The notes beneath the pieces are model-generated. The model made no database searches and had not been told where the DNA came from. It was given only the letters and a program-made list of their open reading frames with translations. 64,000 nt of DNA from Heterostelium album PN500 (taxonomy: Eukaryota; Evosea; Eumycetozoa; Acytosteliales; Acytosteliaceae), in NCBI RefSeq assembly GCF_000004825.1, contig NW_008805091.1, positions 186,001-250,000 on the forward strand, read 5' to 3'. This document shows positions 36,960-50,054 of the stretch, piece by piece (position 1 is the stretch's first letter; every line of letters starts with the position of its first letter). The position numbers were made by a program, and so were the translations under genes.

Positions 36960-38060
36960 TCGTCGTCATAATCAAGAGTAAGAACACACTAAATAACTAA
37001 AGAAAGAAGTCACAAAGGAATACCAACTACAAATCGTGGAAATTTCAGAAATCAACAATCTTTCGAATCCTATGTTGTTGGGGACCAACAAAATCAAAAT
37101 TGTCGACAATGTAAGAAACGATAGGTCCAAAGAATGAGAGGGAGTTCTCTGCATCTATAATTATAGTATGTGGAGGCAGATAATCTTTGGTGGTGATCTT
37201 ATCTCTTGAGAGATTTTATACTATGACAGATAATATTGTCGCAGAACTGGCAATTTTATTGGTTTTTGGCTTCCTTTTCGCTGCCAGTGATCTTTTCATG
37301 CTCCTCTTTGATAGTGTCCATTGTGAGCTGACTCCCTCTACCAATAGTATGCTTTCCATTAAACATTAGGTAGACAGATCCCTTACCTTGTTTGTAGAAT
37401 GAGAACCAATCCCACGTGGCGCCAGCCGCATTCAGATACACATTAGAGTTTCTGGGTGGTTGTTCCAAACACCCAACCTCGTCAAAGTAATCGTTGTAAT
37501 TCTCGTTGGGGAATCGGTGGGCATGAACAATAACCTCTCCTTTTTGTTTATGGATAGATTAGTTGGTGATTTGAAAGTTCCACTACACTACCGTTTTGGA
37601 TGGATAGTACTTTTTCTGAAAAGTAAGGACCTTGAAGATGAGTTACCATAAGAGGTAACGATGCTGATATATCGTGAGGGGTATTGCGACTAAACCATTG
37701 TTGGGTGTATTAAGTTTCCATACTCTTTGAGGAGTCTTGATTTACCAATTCCCGGGGTTCCAATACAGAGCACGATATTGTGCTTCACTCGGCTCCCGGG
37801 AGATGAATCACTCTCCCAATGAATTTCAATGATCTGCCTCATTTTCAAGAGAGTGGTTTCTCAACCGAGGAAAGGGAATGAAAAACCAAAGGTCTTCTCA
37901 CTTTTGTCTTCAACAATAGGTTTACCTTTGATTCTTTCGGGATCATGGCCATGTATAATAAGATCAAAAGAATTTAGATTTTGTAAATCGACATTGTACT
38001 GGGATAAGAGACATCTGATACTTCACGGCATTGAATTTGGATGGTGAGTCTAAGTCTTTA
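36960..38060 (-). pseudogene. Crinkler-like P-loop protein fossil
   Basis: On the minus strand a GC-richer stretch carries decayed protein sequence. It holds NSFDLIIHGHDPERIKGK, a Walker A loop in IVLCIGTPGIGKSRLLKEYG, and an open piece with NVYLNAAGATWDWFSFYK. A GTPGIGKS loop of this kind with a following YLxxA/D segment is typical of crinkler (CRN)-type ATPase proteins, which are widespread in oomycetes and present in dictyostelids. The copy is broken by at least three interruptions and lacks a start. The family call is by eye and moderate. It lies between the intact 3' end of the GH13-GT5 gene and a scrambled partial copy of it. Confidence 0.5.
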
Positions 38061-38275
38061 AAAAAAAGTATAAACTTTGGTGGTCATTACGATTATGTGA
38101 TAGGAGGATATAAACATAAATGCACAATTGTGTTTGAGAAATACAAATAAAATTGTATTTTTTGCATCTGCATTTTATTTTAATTTTTTTTAAAGGAATA
38201 ATTTTTTTAAGAGGTGTATTCCTTTTAATATTTATATCCCAATAATAGAATGTATAAAGTAATTTAAATTGATTA

Positions 38276-38463
38276 ACTTACCAAATGCTGGTGGGAATTG
38301 TTATAATAACTTAGAAAACAAATCATAAAGTTATGTTTTAGCCGAAGCATGGCAAAGGAATTCTCAAGTATGTGTAGATCTAGATCTGGGCAGACAAAAC
38401 ATTGGTCGATGAAATTTGTGCCAAACTTTTATCTGAGCAACTTCAATCAACTAAACTAAATTG
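38276..38463. repeat. Scrambled partial copy of the GH13-GT5 gene 3' region
   Basis: Bases 38339-38463 copy 36625-36749 (the last about 40 codons of the GH13-GT5 gene, same strand) with a few substitutions and small indels. A second piece, about 38276-38303, read on the minus strand, matches the end of exon 2 plus its splice donor (35863-35890), so it is inverted relative to the first. The copy has no open frame of its own and is not a gene. Confidence 0.8.
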
Positions 38464-39942
38464 ACTTTTATCAATTAATTTGCAAAAAAACATAATAATA
38501 AATTTTATATATTATATTGGGATATGTGTTTTTTTTTTTTTTTGCAAAACAACAACTATTTTATGACAGGTCATGAATGTCAAAAAAAACCACAATTTAT
38601 TCTGTGAATTGAAAAAAAAAACATACAAAATTTTTAAAAATATCCATTTTTTTGTAACACAAAAAATCTCAAAACCATTTTTTTTATTTTATTTTTTTTA
38701 TTTTTTATTTTTTTATCTTTCATTTGTATACAATAAAAAAAGAGTGATCAGATCTGGGTCTTCTATTTTACACTATTATTATAATAAAAAACAATCAATT
38801 TCAAAAATCTAATTAACCTTAGGTTTATTTTTTCCATTCAAATAATCATAGATTCAATTTTATATTAGATTTATAGATATCGAGAATTCTATAATTAATT
38901 AATTTATTTCAAAATAAAATCAACTTTCTCAATTTTATTTTTTTGGTAAGACATCAAACATTAAAATTAATAAGATCTTCAAATCAAATCAAATAAAAAT
39001 ATAGAAAAAAAAAAATAGATAGATAATTATAAAAATATTACCGTTATAGATATTTGAAAAAAAAAAATTGAAAAAAAAAAAATATTTTTTTTAAAAAAAA
39101 CAATCTTTGCTCACATACAATATTATTTATTATAACCCTTTTTTATAACAATTGTTGTCAATAATATCAACCTTAAATTATCAACAATAACAGAACAGTC
39201 GATAACAGCAATACTGTTGTTACTTTTTTTAGAAGAAAAAAATAGATATTTAAACTTTGATTTAAAGATCAAAATTAGAATTAGATTAGATTAACAACAC
39301 CTATATAAATACAGTTCACATTAACAAAACATTCAACACAACAACAGCAACATAAACACAATTTTTGTTGGGTGAATAGTAATATAATACCAATCTTATT
39401 TGTTTTTATTATTTTCAGTTTCTGTTATTGGGTTTTTTATTTTAGATCAAACCAATTGATCTGTTTGGAGTGGTGGTAGTGGTCCTGTGTAACATTTATT
39501 GTATTAAAGTAGAGTAGTGGTAGACCATCAAGTAATATTTTATTTATTTATTTAAAATTATATATATTTATTTTATCAAATTATTGTTGTTTCATTTTAT
39601 CTTATAATAATTGTATCTTAATCTCAACAACACAAAAAAAAAAAAAAAAAAAAAAGCAAAAAAAATACTAAATCTTGATAACTTAATTTTTTTATTTTTT
39701 ACAATATCCAATAATTATTATAATTAATTAATTATAGCAGTGATTTTTTTGTATAGAGATAGAGAAAAGATAATCAAAAACATTTGTAGTATTAGTAGTC
39801 AGTCAGACATTTTAGTCAGTTTTTTAAGTTTTAAAATAGTCAAAAGCAAAACAAATAGTTAAAAAGAATAGTAGTAGTAGTAGTAGTAGAAGAAGGAGAT
39901 TGGTTGTATATTTATTTATTTTCTTTATATATAGTATAAAAG
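38464..39942. other. AT-rich gene-free region upstream of the fimbrin-like gene
   Basis: About 1.5 kb of A- and T-run DNA (for example 38528-38542, 39059-39100, 39633-39655) without a supported frame. An (AGT)n run at 39871-39887 lies in the probable leader of the next gene. Confidence 0.5.
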
Positions 39943-42900
39943 ATGTCGAGCGATACCATACAATTAAAGGTTCGTTTGGTCGACAAAAAGGTATTCAAAA
40001 AGTTTCAATTCTTTCCAAAAAAGTCAGTGAAAGAGGCTCGTCTCTTCATTGCAAAGGAATTGGAGGTTGATCCAGAACAATATGGTCTGTTCTTACCACC
40101 ACGTGACGACCAGAATGGAATTTGGTTCCGTGATGACTATCCATTGGATTTCTACGGACTCGAAGGTGAAACAGATCAGAAAGAAGCAATGTTATTCAGT
40201 GCAAAACCTGAAGCTGCATTAATGGTAAATAAATAAATAGATTAGTTAAAAAAAAATAGTAAATACTAATATAATGATCATTAGGAATTTGTTGAATTCA
40301 AGAAAAGATATAGACCTATTAAGGTAACAAAGGGAGGTGATCAATACAAGACAGTGATGGTTGACGATACCATGAATGTTGCTGATGCCATTACAAACAT
40401 TTTGACACAAGTACCTGTTAGCAGTGCTATTTCAGAGTCAGAGTTATTCTCAATGAGTGAAGATGAAGGTATGTCTTGTTGTAGTTTTTTTTTTAAAACT
40501 TATTCAAAACAAAATATTAATATTTTTGATTTTATTTAAATTTTGTGTTTTGTAGTTGAGGTATTGTCAGGTGATATGACAATTAGAGAACAAGGATATG
40601 TAGGTGAATGTACAACAGGTCTATTAAAGACATCAAAGGGTGAGGTTAACCTCTATGTAAAAGTACCATATTGCGAAGGTTGGATCATGAGAAAGCGTGG
40701 TGGAAATATTATGAAAGGTATCAAGAATTGGAATAAACGTTGGTACACACTTAAAAAGAATAAGTTAATCTATCACAAAGCCAAGGGTTTGGGTCCTGAA
40801 ATGGGTTGCATCTGGATGAAAACTGTTCAAGCTGTAAGACCCGTTAGAAATGTTACTGATATTCCAAATAAATATGCAAAAGTAAGTTATCAATCAAATC
40901 AATCAAATATTAAATGATAATATGATATTAATTAATTTTATCTTTTATCTTCTTTTTTCTATTTACTTTTTTTAGTCATGTTTTGAAATTGTTACACCAG
41001 CAAGAACTTATGTTATGTTGGCAAATAGTGCAACTGAAATGAAGAAATGGGTGGATATTCTTGATTTCTCGAGAAGAATGTTTGCTTATGAGACTCATTT
41101 CTTTGGTGTTGCAAGTAAGGGAAGTAAGATGTCGTTGGTTGTCAAGGGTAATAGCGCCAATGAAGAGTCCGATGCTTCAGAGTCTGAGGATGAATCCAAA
41201 AAGAAAAAGAAGGAAGAAGCTGAAGCTGTTGCCGCTGCTGCCGCTGCCGAACAAGAAAAGCAAAGACTGGCAAAGGAGGAAGAGGAGAAAGCCGCCAGAC
41301 AAGAAGAGCAAGAGCGTGTGGAACGCGAGGCAGAAGAAGCCAGAAGAAAGGCACAGGAAGAGGAGGAACAACTCAAGCGACAACACGAAGAGTTCCTTGA
41401 GAAACAGAGACAGCTCGAGTTGGAGAAGCAGAAACAATTGCAAGATCAACTCGAAGAGGATCGACGACTGGAGGAGTTGATGCAACAGATGGAAATGGAG
41501 CAAGACGAACGTATCAAGCTCAAGGAAGAACAAGAGCGTATCGAACAGGAGCGTATCGAATCTGCCAAGAGATTGGAAGAGGAACAAGAGCGTGTCAGAA
41601 AGGAGGTCGAGCGATTGGAACAAGAACGTCAAGAAGCCGAGAAGAAAGAGCAAGAGCGCCAGGAGGCAGAGCGTCAAGAAGCCGAAAGAAAGGAACAGGA
41701 GAGACAAGAACGCGAAAGAGAGTCCGAGAGAATCAGATTGGAGGCAGAGGTCGAGAGACAGAGATTGGAGACCGAGAGATTGGAGCAAGAGAGACAGATG
41801 TTGCTCGAACAAGAACGTATCGAACAAGAGAGATTGTTGGCAGAGCAAGAAGAGAACGAAGCAGACGACCTCTTGCAACAATTGGAACAAGAGAACCAAG
41901 AAGAGGAACAACGTCAAATCGCCGCCAAGCGATTGAGATCGATGCAAGCTCGTTTGGAATCGGTCGAAGCAGAGACACCAGATCTCAAATACTTACTCTC
42001 CGAAGCATCACTTGCTACTCCAGAGAATCTTTTAGTAGGATGGGCAAATTATATTACCTCCGATTGTAAATTACCAAGCAAACCAATATTAAATCTTCAA
42101 TCAGTTGAAGCTGTAAGTAGAAAGAATATTATAATTATAAGTTTGATAGATCGATATTCTAACTTTATTTGTTTATTATTATTATTTAGAATTTGGATAA
42201 ATATATTCACTTGTTACACAAGTTGGAACCAGAATCGTTTACATTGAGAGCATTGGATTTAACATCGAATGCAGAGAAAGCAGAACTCATTGTACAAGAG
42301 TTACAAGAGTTTGGTGTTGACACCATCAAGGTTGAACAATTGTTATCGGAAGATCTAGACACTCAAGTCAATGTTTTACTCACTGTGTACGAAGAGGTTG
42401 GTGGTAACTGGGAAGAAGAATTCCAGACTCAAGTTGTATCCAAGAGATTGTTTGCCACCAAATATATTACACATATACTTCAAGCTTCACCCATTTCACA
42501 ATTATTACCATCTACACCATTTGAAATGTTGAAATCGATTATGGATGGTCAAATCTTATGGTAATGAAATTAGATATATTAAGATGAAATATTTTGATTG
42601 ATTCTAACTTTATTCTTTTTTTTTATTTTGTAGTTATTTAATTAATTCAATTTTCCCAGGTACTATAGATGAAAGAGTTGTAAAGAGAAATAGCCAACTA
42701 TCACCAAAATCCAATCTCAATGTTGCCATCAATTGTTCTCGTGCTTTGGGTGCCAAACACGAGTCAATAACCAAAGATAGTTTGGCATCGTTGAGTACAT
42801 CGGATCTTCATAATATCGTTTGGGAGATTGTCGAAACCTGTTTGTTGCAAGCGGCCGATCCCGCTAAGCAACGTTCTCTCTTCCATTTGATGCGTGCCGA

Positions 42901-43996
42901 AACTAGAAATTCCTTTAGACAGCTGGAGCGTGAGAAGGTCATGCTTCGTTGGTTCAACTATCATCTTCGTAAGATCTGTAACCGTCAAATCAATAACTTC
43001 TCTGACGACATGGAGGACTGTGAGAACTACGCCTACTTGTTCGAGGTTATCGCACCACAACTCAGTCGCAAGGATGAAATTCTCAGCGAGAGCGATTGGG
43101 AGCGTCGTGCAGAGATCGTCTTGGATATGGCTTCGAAGCTCGGTTGTATGCCACTGTTGACACCACGCGATATCGTAGAGACAGAGAACAGCAAGCTCAA
43201 CTTGTTGTTTGTTGCCGATTTAATGCGTGTTTCACTTGCATTGCCTGCCTACAACTTTAGTGTTGATGAGCATCTTGTCGATCAGGTCGCCAAGTCCAGC
43301 GAACAGAGCAACAACGATCAACAGCTTCTCGAGTGGATCAACCAGATGGGATTGGGTGTCGATGCAAGCAGTCTCCTCGAGGACTTTAGAGATGGAACAT
43401 TGTTTTTGAAGATCTTTGACAAGGTGTTGCCCGCCGGTACCGTCGATCAAAAGAAACTCAAGATCGTACCAAACAGTGTCTTTAAGAAGCTGGAACTCTT
43501 CAACTATACAATGGAGATTTGTCACAAGTTCAAATTGAATGTTGCCGGTATTGCCGGTACCGATCTACTCAATGGCGACATCCGTTCGAATCGTGCCATT
43601 CTCAATCAGGTACGTAGATATCTTGGAGACAAGGTAACTATCGACGTTGTTACAGCACACCAAAAGGAAGCACTCAAGTGGTGCAACAGCAAAGTAGACT
43701 TGGAATCAACCAAAGTCAAACCAATCCAATCATTTAAAGATCAATTCCTTCAAGACAGTCTGTTCCTTTTGGAGCTATTGGAAGCACTCAGTCCAAAGAC
43801 AATCGACAGATCATGTATTTTCACCGGAACAACACTCTCTGAGGAGCAAGTAGAGTCGAACGCACGTTACTTTTTGAGTTCGGCATGGAGTGCACAATAC
43901 CCCATTCAAGCACTATGGGAAGATGTCGTAAAAGTTCGTTCGAAATCTATTAAACACATAGTAGAGACATTCCAAGAATATAATAAAATTGATTAA
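39943..43996 (+). CDS. Fimbrin-like four-CH actin-binding protein with talin-F0-like and PH domains
   Basis: Six exons (39943-40224, 40285-40468, 40556-40881, 40976-42112, 42190-42560, 42634-43996) join in phase to about 1,220 residues. Residues 1-95 resemble a talin F0/ubiquitin-like fold (YGLFLPPRDD...WFRDDYPLDFYGL). A PH domain lies at about 193-290 (GWIMRKRG...KNWNKRWYTLKKNKL to MKKWVDIL). A charged coiled coil of Glu/Arg/Gln heptads covers about 335-590. The C-terminal half holds the fimbrin set of four CH domains. CH1 has DGQILCYLINSIFPGTIDER, CH2 ends with TENSKLNLLFVADLM, CH3 has FRDGTLFLKIFDKVLPAGTVD and KKLELFNYTMEICHKFKL, and CH4 has EALKWCNSKV. EF-hands of true fimbrins are absent. 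It probably bundles actin at a membrane through the PH and F0-like parts, which is inferred. Confidence 0.92.
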
Positions 43997-44975
43997 AAAG
44001 AAAAATAATCTTTATCTATCTATATATATCATAATATAAATTAAAAAATTAAAAATTGGCAAAACAAACAAACAAACAAATAATATTACAACTTTTTTAT
44101 TAAATATAATATTAATCACGTAATTATAATTTATGATTTTTAATTATGATGATCATTAACACAATACTAACAACATCAACATAATGAATAGTTATTTTGT
44201 ATCACTCAAAACTGTTTAATTTCATGTGTTTGTTTTAGATCGGGGTTCTATTTATAGTGCTTATACGATCATATATGAAATTTTTTTTAAAAAAAAAAAA
44301 CAAAAACATAAAGTTCACAGATTAATTGTTAATTAACATTTTTTTTGTTTTTTTTTAATCTCAGTCAATCAATCAGTAATCAAACAAACAAACAAACAAA
44401 CATAACAAACACAAATAACAATAAACAAAAAAAGAAAATAAAAATAAAAATAAAAAATAGAAAATAACAATAGTAATAATAATAATTAGATTATAAATAA
44501 ATATGTATATTAATTTTAATATCAAATTTGATGATTTAATTTAATTTTTGCTGATTATTGAATAAATACCTGTCTATAAAAAATATTATATATTTTTTTT
44601 ATTAATTTAATTTTAAATTGTTTATAAATTAATAGTAAAAGTTTTATTTTAAAACAAAAAACACCAAATTAAGATTAAAAAAAAAAGCTGACCAATCAAC
44701 ATCATAGTTTTTTTTTTTGTAATTTTTAACAACATTGATATCACCCCTTTTTTATATATAACATTTAATAGCAAAACAAAAAGAAGTGATTGATTTTTAT
44801 TTTAGATTTATATTTATTATTATTATTATTAGTTTTTATGTATATATGTAATTTTAATTAGATTAAGATAGATTAGTCACTTACTATTTGTTAGTCAGTC
44901 AAGTCAATCAATCAAATTAAACAAGTTGATAAGTAGTAGTAGTAGTAATAGTATTAGTAATAGTATTAGTCAATA
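43997..44975. other. AT-rich intergenic region upstream of spnA
   Basis: These 979 bp have many A/T runs and simple repeats (CAAA at 44061-44080 and 44384-44400, AGT near 44935-44946). No gene is seen. The end should be the spnA promoter and leader. Confidence 0.45.
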
Positions 44976-47900
44976 ATGTTTAGTAAATTCAATATATTAA
45001 AAAAGTCAACGTCATCCTCCAAGAAATCATCGGACGATGCATCTTCGGTGGTTTCATCATCGCCGGCGCTGGCAGCGATCGCCGCACCGCTGGAACCCAA
45101 AGACTATGACTATTCAGTCAGTGTCTTGGTGATGGGTCTTGCAGAGGCTGGAAAGACAACACTGCAGCGCCAGCTCGATGTCATGTACGGTACGAAACTA
45201 CTCGATCCAAAGTACTACCAGCGATTGATCTATGGAAACACGATCGCAACACTCATCAGACTTATAGAGAATGCGGATCGCGTCAACATTTCATTCTCAG
45301 AGGATAACACTGAGCGTGTCAGACGTGTATTGGCAACGCCAATAGAATTGGCAAGGAATCGTCTGCCTAGATTCCCTCTGCGACTCGGCTACGATTGTAA
45401 ATGTCTTTGGGAAGATCCAGATATGCAAACTATGTTTCACTATGCAAATTGTTGTCCAGAGTACAGAACTCCTGGTCGTACAAAATAGTATGTTAATTAA
45501 GTTTATATATGGATACAATTGAAATATTAACATTTTATTTTAAAATCAAAAAACAATAATAATAGTTATATGGAGAATATGTTTAGAGTGTTTTCACCAG
45601 AGTTTACACCAACTAGACTGGATATTATTAGTGCATATGAACAGGTTGACCATCCTCAACACTCAACGCTCACCTATAGACGTTTAAAGATGGAGTTGAC
45701 ATGCGCACCAACCAAACCAATACAGAGAAAAGACTGGAATGCAATTGCATATCATGAACCACATTATGTATTCTATGTTGTTTCATTAAAAGAGTAAGTT
45801 GGTTGGGTTTGAAAAAAACAAAAACAATTGATAGTTTATTGATTCAATTTACTAATATTATTATTATTATTATTATTATTTTGTTTCTAATAATAGTTAT
45901 CATACAGCAGATGAATTGTTAAATACTTCATTGATTCCAACACCCACTTGTACCAATCATTATCACAATAATATTTTGTTGGAATCGTTGGCAGCATTAG
46001 AGTCATTTTCAAATTCAGAGGTTTTCGAAAAAGCTCATTCCATCTTTTTGATTTTCAACACCAGTGAGACATTCGTTCATAAACTAAAGTTCTTTGATCT
46101 TAAACACTGTTTCGAAGATTACAATGAAGGTGTTGATCACAAAAAAGCAATAGATTATATAACAAACAAATTTACTCAAATTGTAAGTTGAGTTAATAAT
46201 AATAATTATAATAATAATAATAATGATATGAACTGAAAAACAACTTATTAATCTTCTATTCCTTTATTATTATTTTAAAACTTAGTTGGTAGAAAAGAAT
46301 AAACCCTATCAAGCATATTCAATTAATTTATTGGATCAAGAGGATACCAGAGTGAAATTTGATTCAGTTTTAGATTATATTATTCCAGATGCAGAAAATC
46401 GTGGACTGTTCGAATCGATACCATCGAGTTCACTTCATCCCACTTCTGTGCTTCCTCATTCAAGTAGTATCGTTGTCAAACCACTCAATGACAATCACAT
46501 TGAAATCAGCAGTGCAATAACCTCTACGACATCGACACGTGCCAATCATACCAATGGCTCTGTTATCGGATCGTCAAACAACTCTATCAGCAGTGCGCTC
46601 GCTGCATCGTCACTCGATGACGATACACAGAGCAATGCTAGTACGAGTACTGCATCCAGCTTCACCAATCCCGACCCAATATACCAAACAACATCATCAA
46701 CACAGGCAGAGTCTGTCATACCACCGCTGTCACTCTCCTCACCGTCAACAAAGAAACCCAAAGTAAAGGTCGATAAAAAGGAACAGAAAGCAGAGAAACT
46801 ACGTGAGAAGGAGCAGCTGCGTTTGGAGAAAGAGCAACAGCGTTTGGAGAAGGAGCAACAGCGTTTGGAGAAAGAACAACAGAATCGTCCGGACAAGGAG
46901 CAATTGCGAGTGGAGAAGGAACAACAGCGTTTGGAGAAGGAGCAGCAACGCGCAGAAAAGGAGAGAGAAAAGGGAGCTGCCAGTGAATTGAAACGTGCGG
47001 AAAAGGAAAAACAAGAAAAAGAAAAAGAGAGAATCAGATTGGAGAAGGAGCAACAGCTTAAAGATAAAAAGGCCGCCGCTGCTGCTGCCGCTACCGCTAC
47101 AACCACCACTAACAATAATAATGTGGGTACATCTAAACCAAAGAAAAAAGGAAAAGGATTATCAGTTCAATCTGGATTCACTTCAATACAAGGTCGTAGA
47201 AAGAATATGGAGGATGCACATGCTGTCATTGATAATCTTAATGTAAGAGAAATATTTATTTGTTAAACAACAATACAATCAATATATTAATATTTATTAT
47301 TCTTTTAGGAAATGTTTAAACAAGTTCCAAGTAATGAGAATTGTTCATATTATGCTGTTTATGATGGTCATGGTGGAGTTCAAACTGCTCAAGCATTGGA
47401 ACCAATTGTTCATAAGTGTATAGTAGAATCAAGTTCATTTAGTTCTGGTAACTATGAACAATCTATGAAAGAAGGTTTTGATGCTGCCGATAAGTATGTA
47501 GAATGTTTGATTTAGAGAATTCAATATTGGGATATACTAATTTATTAATTGTTATTATTAAAGACTTGTAATACCAGTTTGTGAAAAGAGTGGATCGACA
47601 GGTGTTGCAGCGTTGATTGTTGGTAATACATTGTACACAGCAAATGTTGGTGATTCCGAGTGTGTAATTGCTCGACAGAATGCAACATCCTCTTCGAAAT
47701 CACCTGTATATGACACTCAGTTGCTAACCTATAAGCACTTGGCAAATGATGAAAAAGAAAAGATTAGAATTACAGAGATGGGTGGTATGATTATTTTTGG
47801 TCGTTTATTTGGATCGCTGGCAGTGGCACGTTCGTTTGGTGATCGTGAATACAAAGAAGGTGAGAAAAAGTTTGTAACATCAGAGCCGTTCACTCAGGTG

Positions 47901-48113
47901 ATCGATCTCACACCAAAGGATCACTATATCATCATGGGTTGTGACGGTCTGTGGGACAAGGTTAGCTACGAAGAGGCAACCACCATGTGCTCAAAACTAC
48001 ACAAGCAAGGCAAAAATGCAAAGGAAATAAGTGAAGCACTCGTCAATGATTCATTCGATAAAGGCTCAACTGACAATATCACTGTTATTGTAGTTATATT
48101 AAATTGGAAATAA
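44976..48113 (+). CDS. spnA: Spalten: Galpha-like domain fused to PP2C phosphatase
   Basis: Six exons (44976-45487, 45566-45793, 45897-46182, 46286-47242, 47309-47493, 47564-48113) give about 905 residues. The first about 380 residues follow a heterotrimeric Galpha: P-loop VLVMGLAEAGKTTLQRQ, a helical insert, FTPTRLDII at switch I, then NNILLESLAALESF and the NKxD region. Galpha G3 (DVGGQ), G4 (NKxD) and TCAT are not conserved here. A Ser/Thr spacer and a Lys/Glu coiled coil (EKEQQRLEKEQQ repeats) follow. The PP2C domain starts near residue 655 with the metal ligands in GRRKNMEDAH, YDGHGG, GCDGLWD and STDNITV. In D. discoideum, Spalten is required for cell-type differentiation in the multicellular phase. 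The fusion is diagnostic of that gene. Confidence 0.95.
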
Positions 48114-50054
48114 ATTTAAATTAAAAAAATATATTAAAAAAAAAAACAAACTTGATATCAATACTTTTTTTTTTTTTTTTTTTTTGTTTATCGTCAAAGC
48201 AGTCGTTAGTCGTTTTTTAATCTAGATAAAAGATGATTACAACACACACAATTGTAAATGTTTAATCAATGAATGTTGAACCTAGTTTCAATGGATCACT
48301 CTCAAACTGAAAGTGAAGTGATGTTGTTTTTGTGCTTTGTAGAATCTTTGAACTATTGTTGACTTTAATGATAGAGATCCCGATTCAAAACATGTTTTTA
48401 ATGATTTGAAGGAGATAGTAATTCAGTTGCAAGTGTAATCGACTTTTGTATCAACGATGATTTGAATTCTTTAGTACCCATTGTAGGTTTAGGTTTTTAA
48501 AACAAAATTATAATAATTTATTGTTGGTGTTGTTAGAGCTGATTAAAATCTCATCTTGTGTGGAACGCAATGTATGAATTGAAATTTTGGAAAACGGTTT
48601 AATTTTATGTGTTTTTTTATTATTGAAATAATCAGCATCCTGACCAAACCAACAAACTGTTTCTATTTTTTTTAACTACATAAAAAAAACAAAATAAAAA
48701 TATTTAATTTTTCTCTAATTATTTGCACAACCTGGGGGTAAAAAAAACTTGAAAAGGAAAATAAAGAGGGAATGAATGGTTTTTATTTTAAATATTATAT
48801 ACTAAATTAGGAAAAAACAAAATTTCTCCTTTTTTATTCCACTCACACCATAATCAATTTATATATTATAATTTGTTGTTTTTTTTTTGTTTTTTTTTTT
48901 TTCTTTTGTCTAATTTATTAAGTAGGAAAATTTAGTGCTATCTGTCTAGTTAAGAATAATAAAAAAAAAATAAACATAAAGATCACATTGACAAATATAC
49001 ATAGATAGAGTGACATGATAGAACGATTAAATATATTAAATCAACAATAGAAAATAATAAAAAATACATAAACAGACACAAAAAACAAACACACATATAC
49101 ACACAACACACTCACACACTATCCACACAAAACACAAAAAGACAGAGCAACAAACAATTTCAAAAGAGTGTTTGAGGTGGTATTGTCAGCAGCTCAATTG
49201 TTAATAAATAAACAAATTTTAGATCGAATTTGGTATCTATATAGTAAATTATTATTTTTTTTTTTTTTTAGTTTGTTGTTTTAAAACAGCCAACATAAAA
49301 CTATCATTGTATATTATGTTATTATTGATATTATTATATAATTATAATTAGATTATATATGTATATGTATTTTAATAAACTATCTTTTTCAAATTATTGT
49401 TTTCAGTAACGATCGACATTCCGACGAAGCAACACCACCACCAAAGCGATATTATAAATATTTATAATCATTATCATCATCATCATCATCGTAATCAACA
49501 TAATAGTTTTGATTACTTATTGGCCAAGAGACACTCTCCCTCAACTGATATCAATAGCAATAGTTTTTTGTTTTATTTCACATTGGACGACGAAATCCTT
49601 ACCTTTAAGGAGATTTCATTATGATTATTAGTAAAGGTAGGTTTATAAAAAACAAAACAAAACAATATATATAAATAGAATCACCCTACCTATTAAATAA
49701 TATAATAATGCTCATGGAATCCAATTGTATATATATGGGTATATTGAGATTGAACGACTATAATCAATGATAGTATTGAATTATCCATGCCAACTACTTG
49801 ATCAATTTAATATTTAATTATTATTTTTTAATGATTGGAAAGAAAAAAACGAACTTAAATTTAATTAACATATACTCTACTATTACGTTTAAATTAATTC
49901 TAGGTTTACATATATTTTTGTATTTTTTTTAAACATTTATATATATTTATATATTATTATATATATATTATTATATATATATTTGAATTTTTATATCTAT
50001 AAATTGTAATTTTAATAAAATAACCAATATAAATAATATCACATTTATTTTCAA
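48114..50054. other. Long gene-free region (1.9 kb) between spnA and the AGC kinase
   Basis: No supported gene. T and A runs dominate (48166-48185, 48881-48902, 49254-49269). A GC-richer patch at about 48290-48500 has one frame reading DFNDRDPDSKHVFNDLKEIV before a stop, which could be a small relic but cannot be assigned. The frame at 49397-49624 is a His-rich translation of CAT repeats and is not convincing. Confidence 0.5.

Noticed and set aside
41095-41978. Long antisense frames rich in Leu/Phe/Ser opposite the coiled coil at 41180-41970
   Set aside because: They mirror Glu/Gln/Arg heptad repeats on the other strand. No domain or splice evidence.
46546-47115. Antisense Ser/Cys-rich frame opposite spnA
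   Set aside because: A shadow of the Lys/Glu repeat and Ser/Thr spacer of spnA.
49397-49624. His-rich frame of 75 residues
   Set aside because: Formed by CAT trinucleotide repeats; no homologous features, and it lies in the probable leader of the kinase gene.
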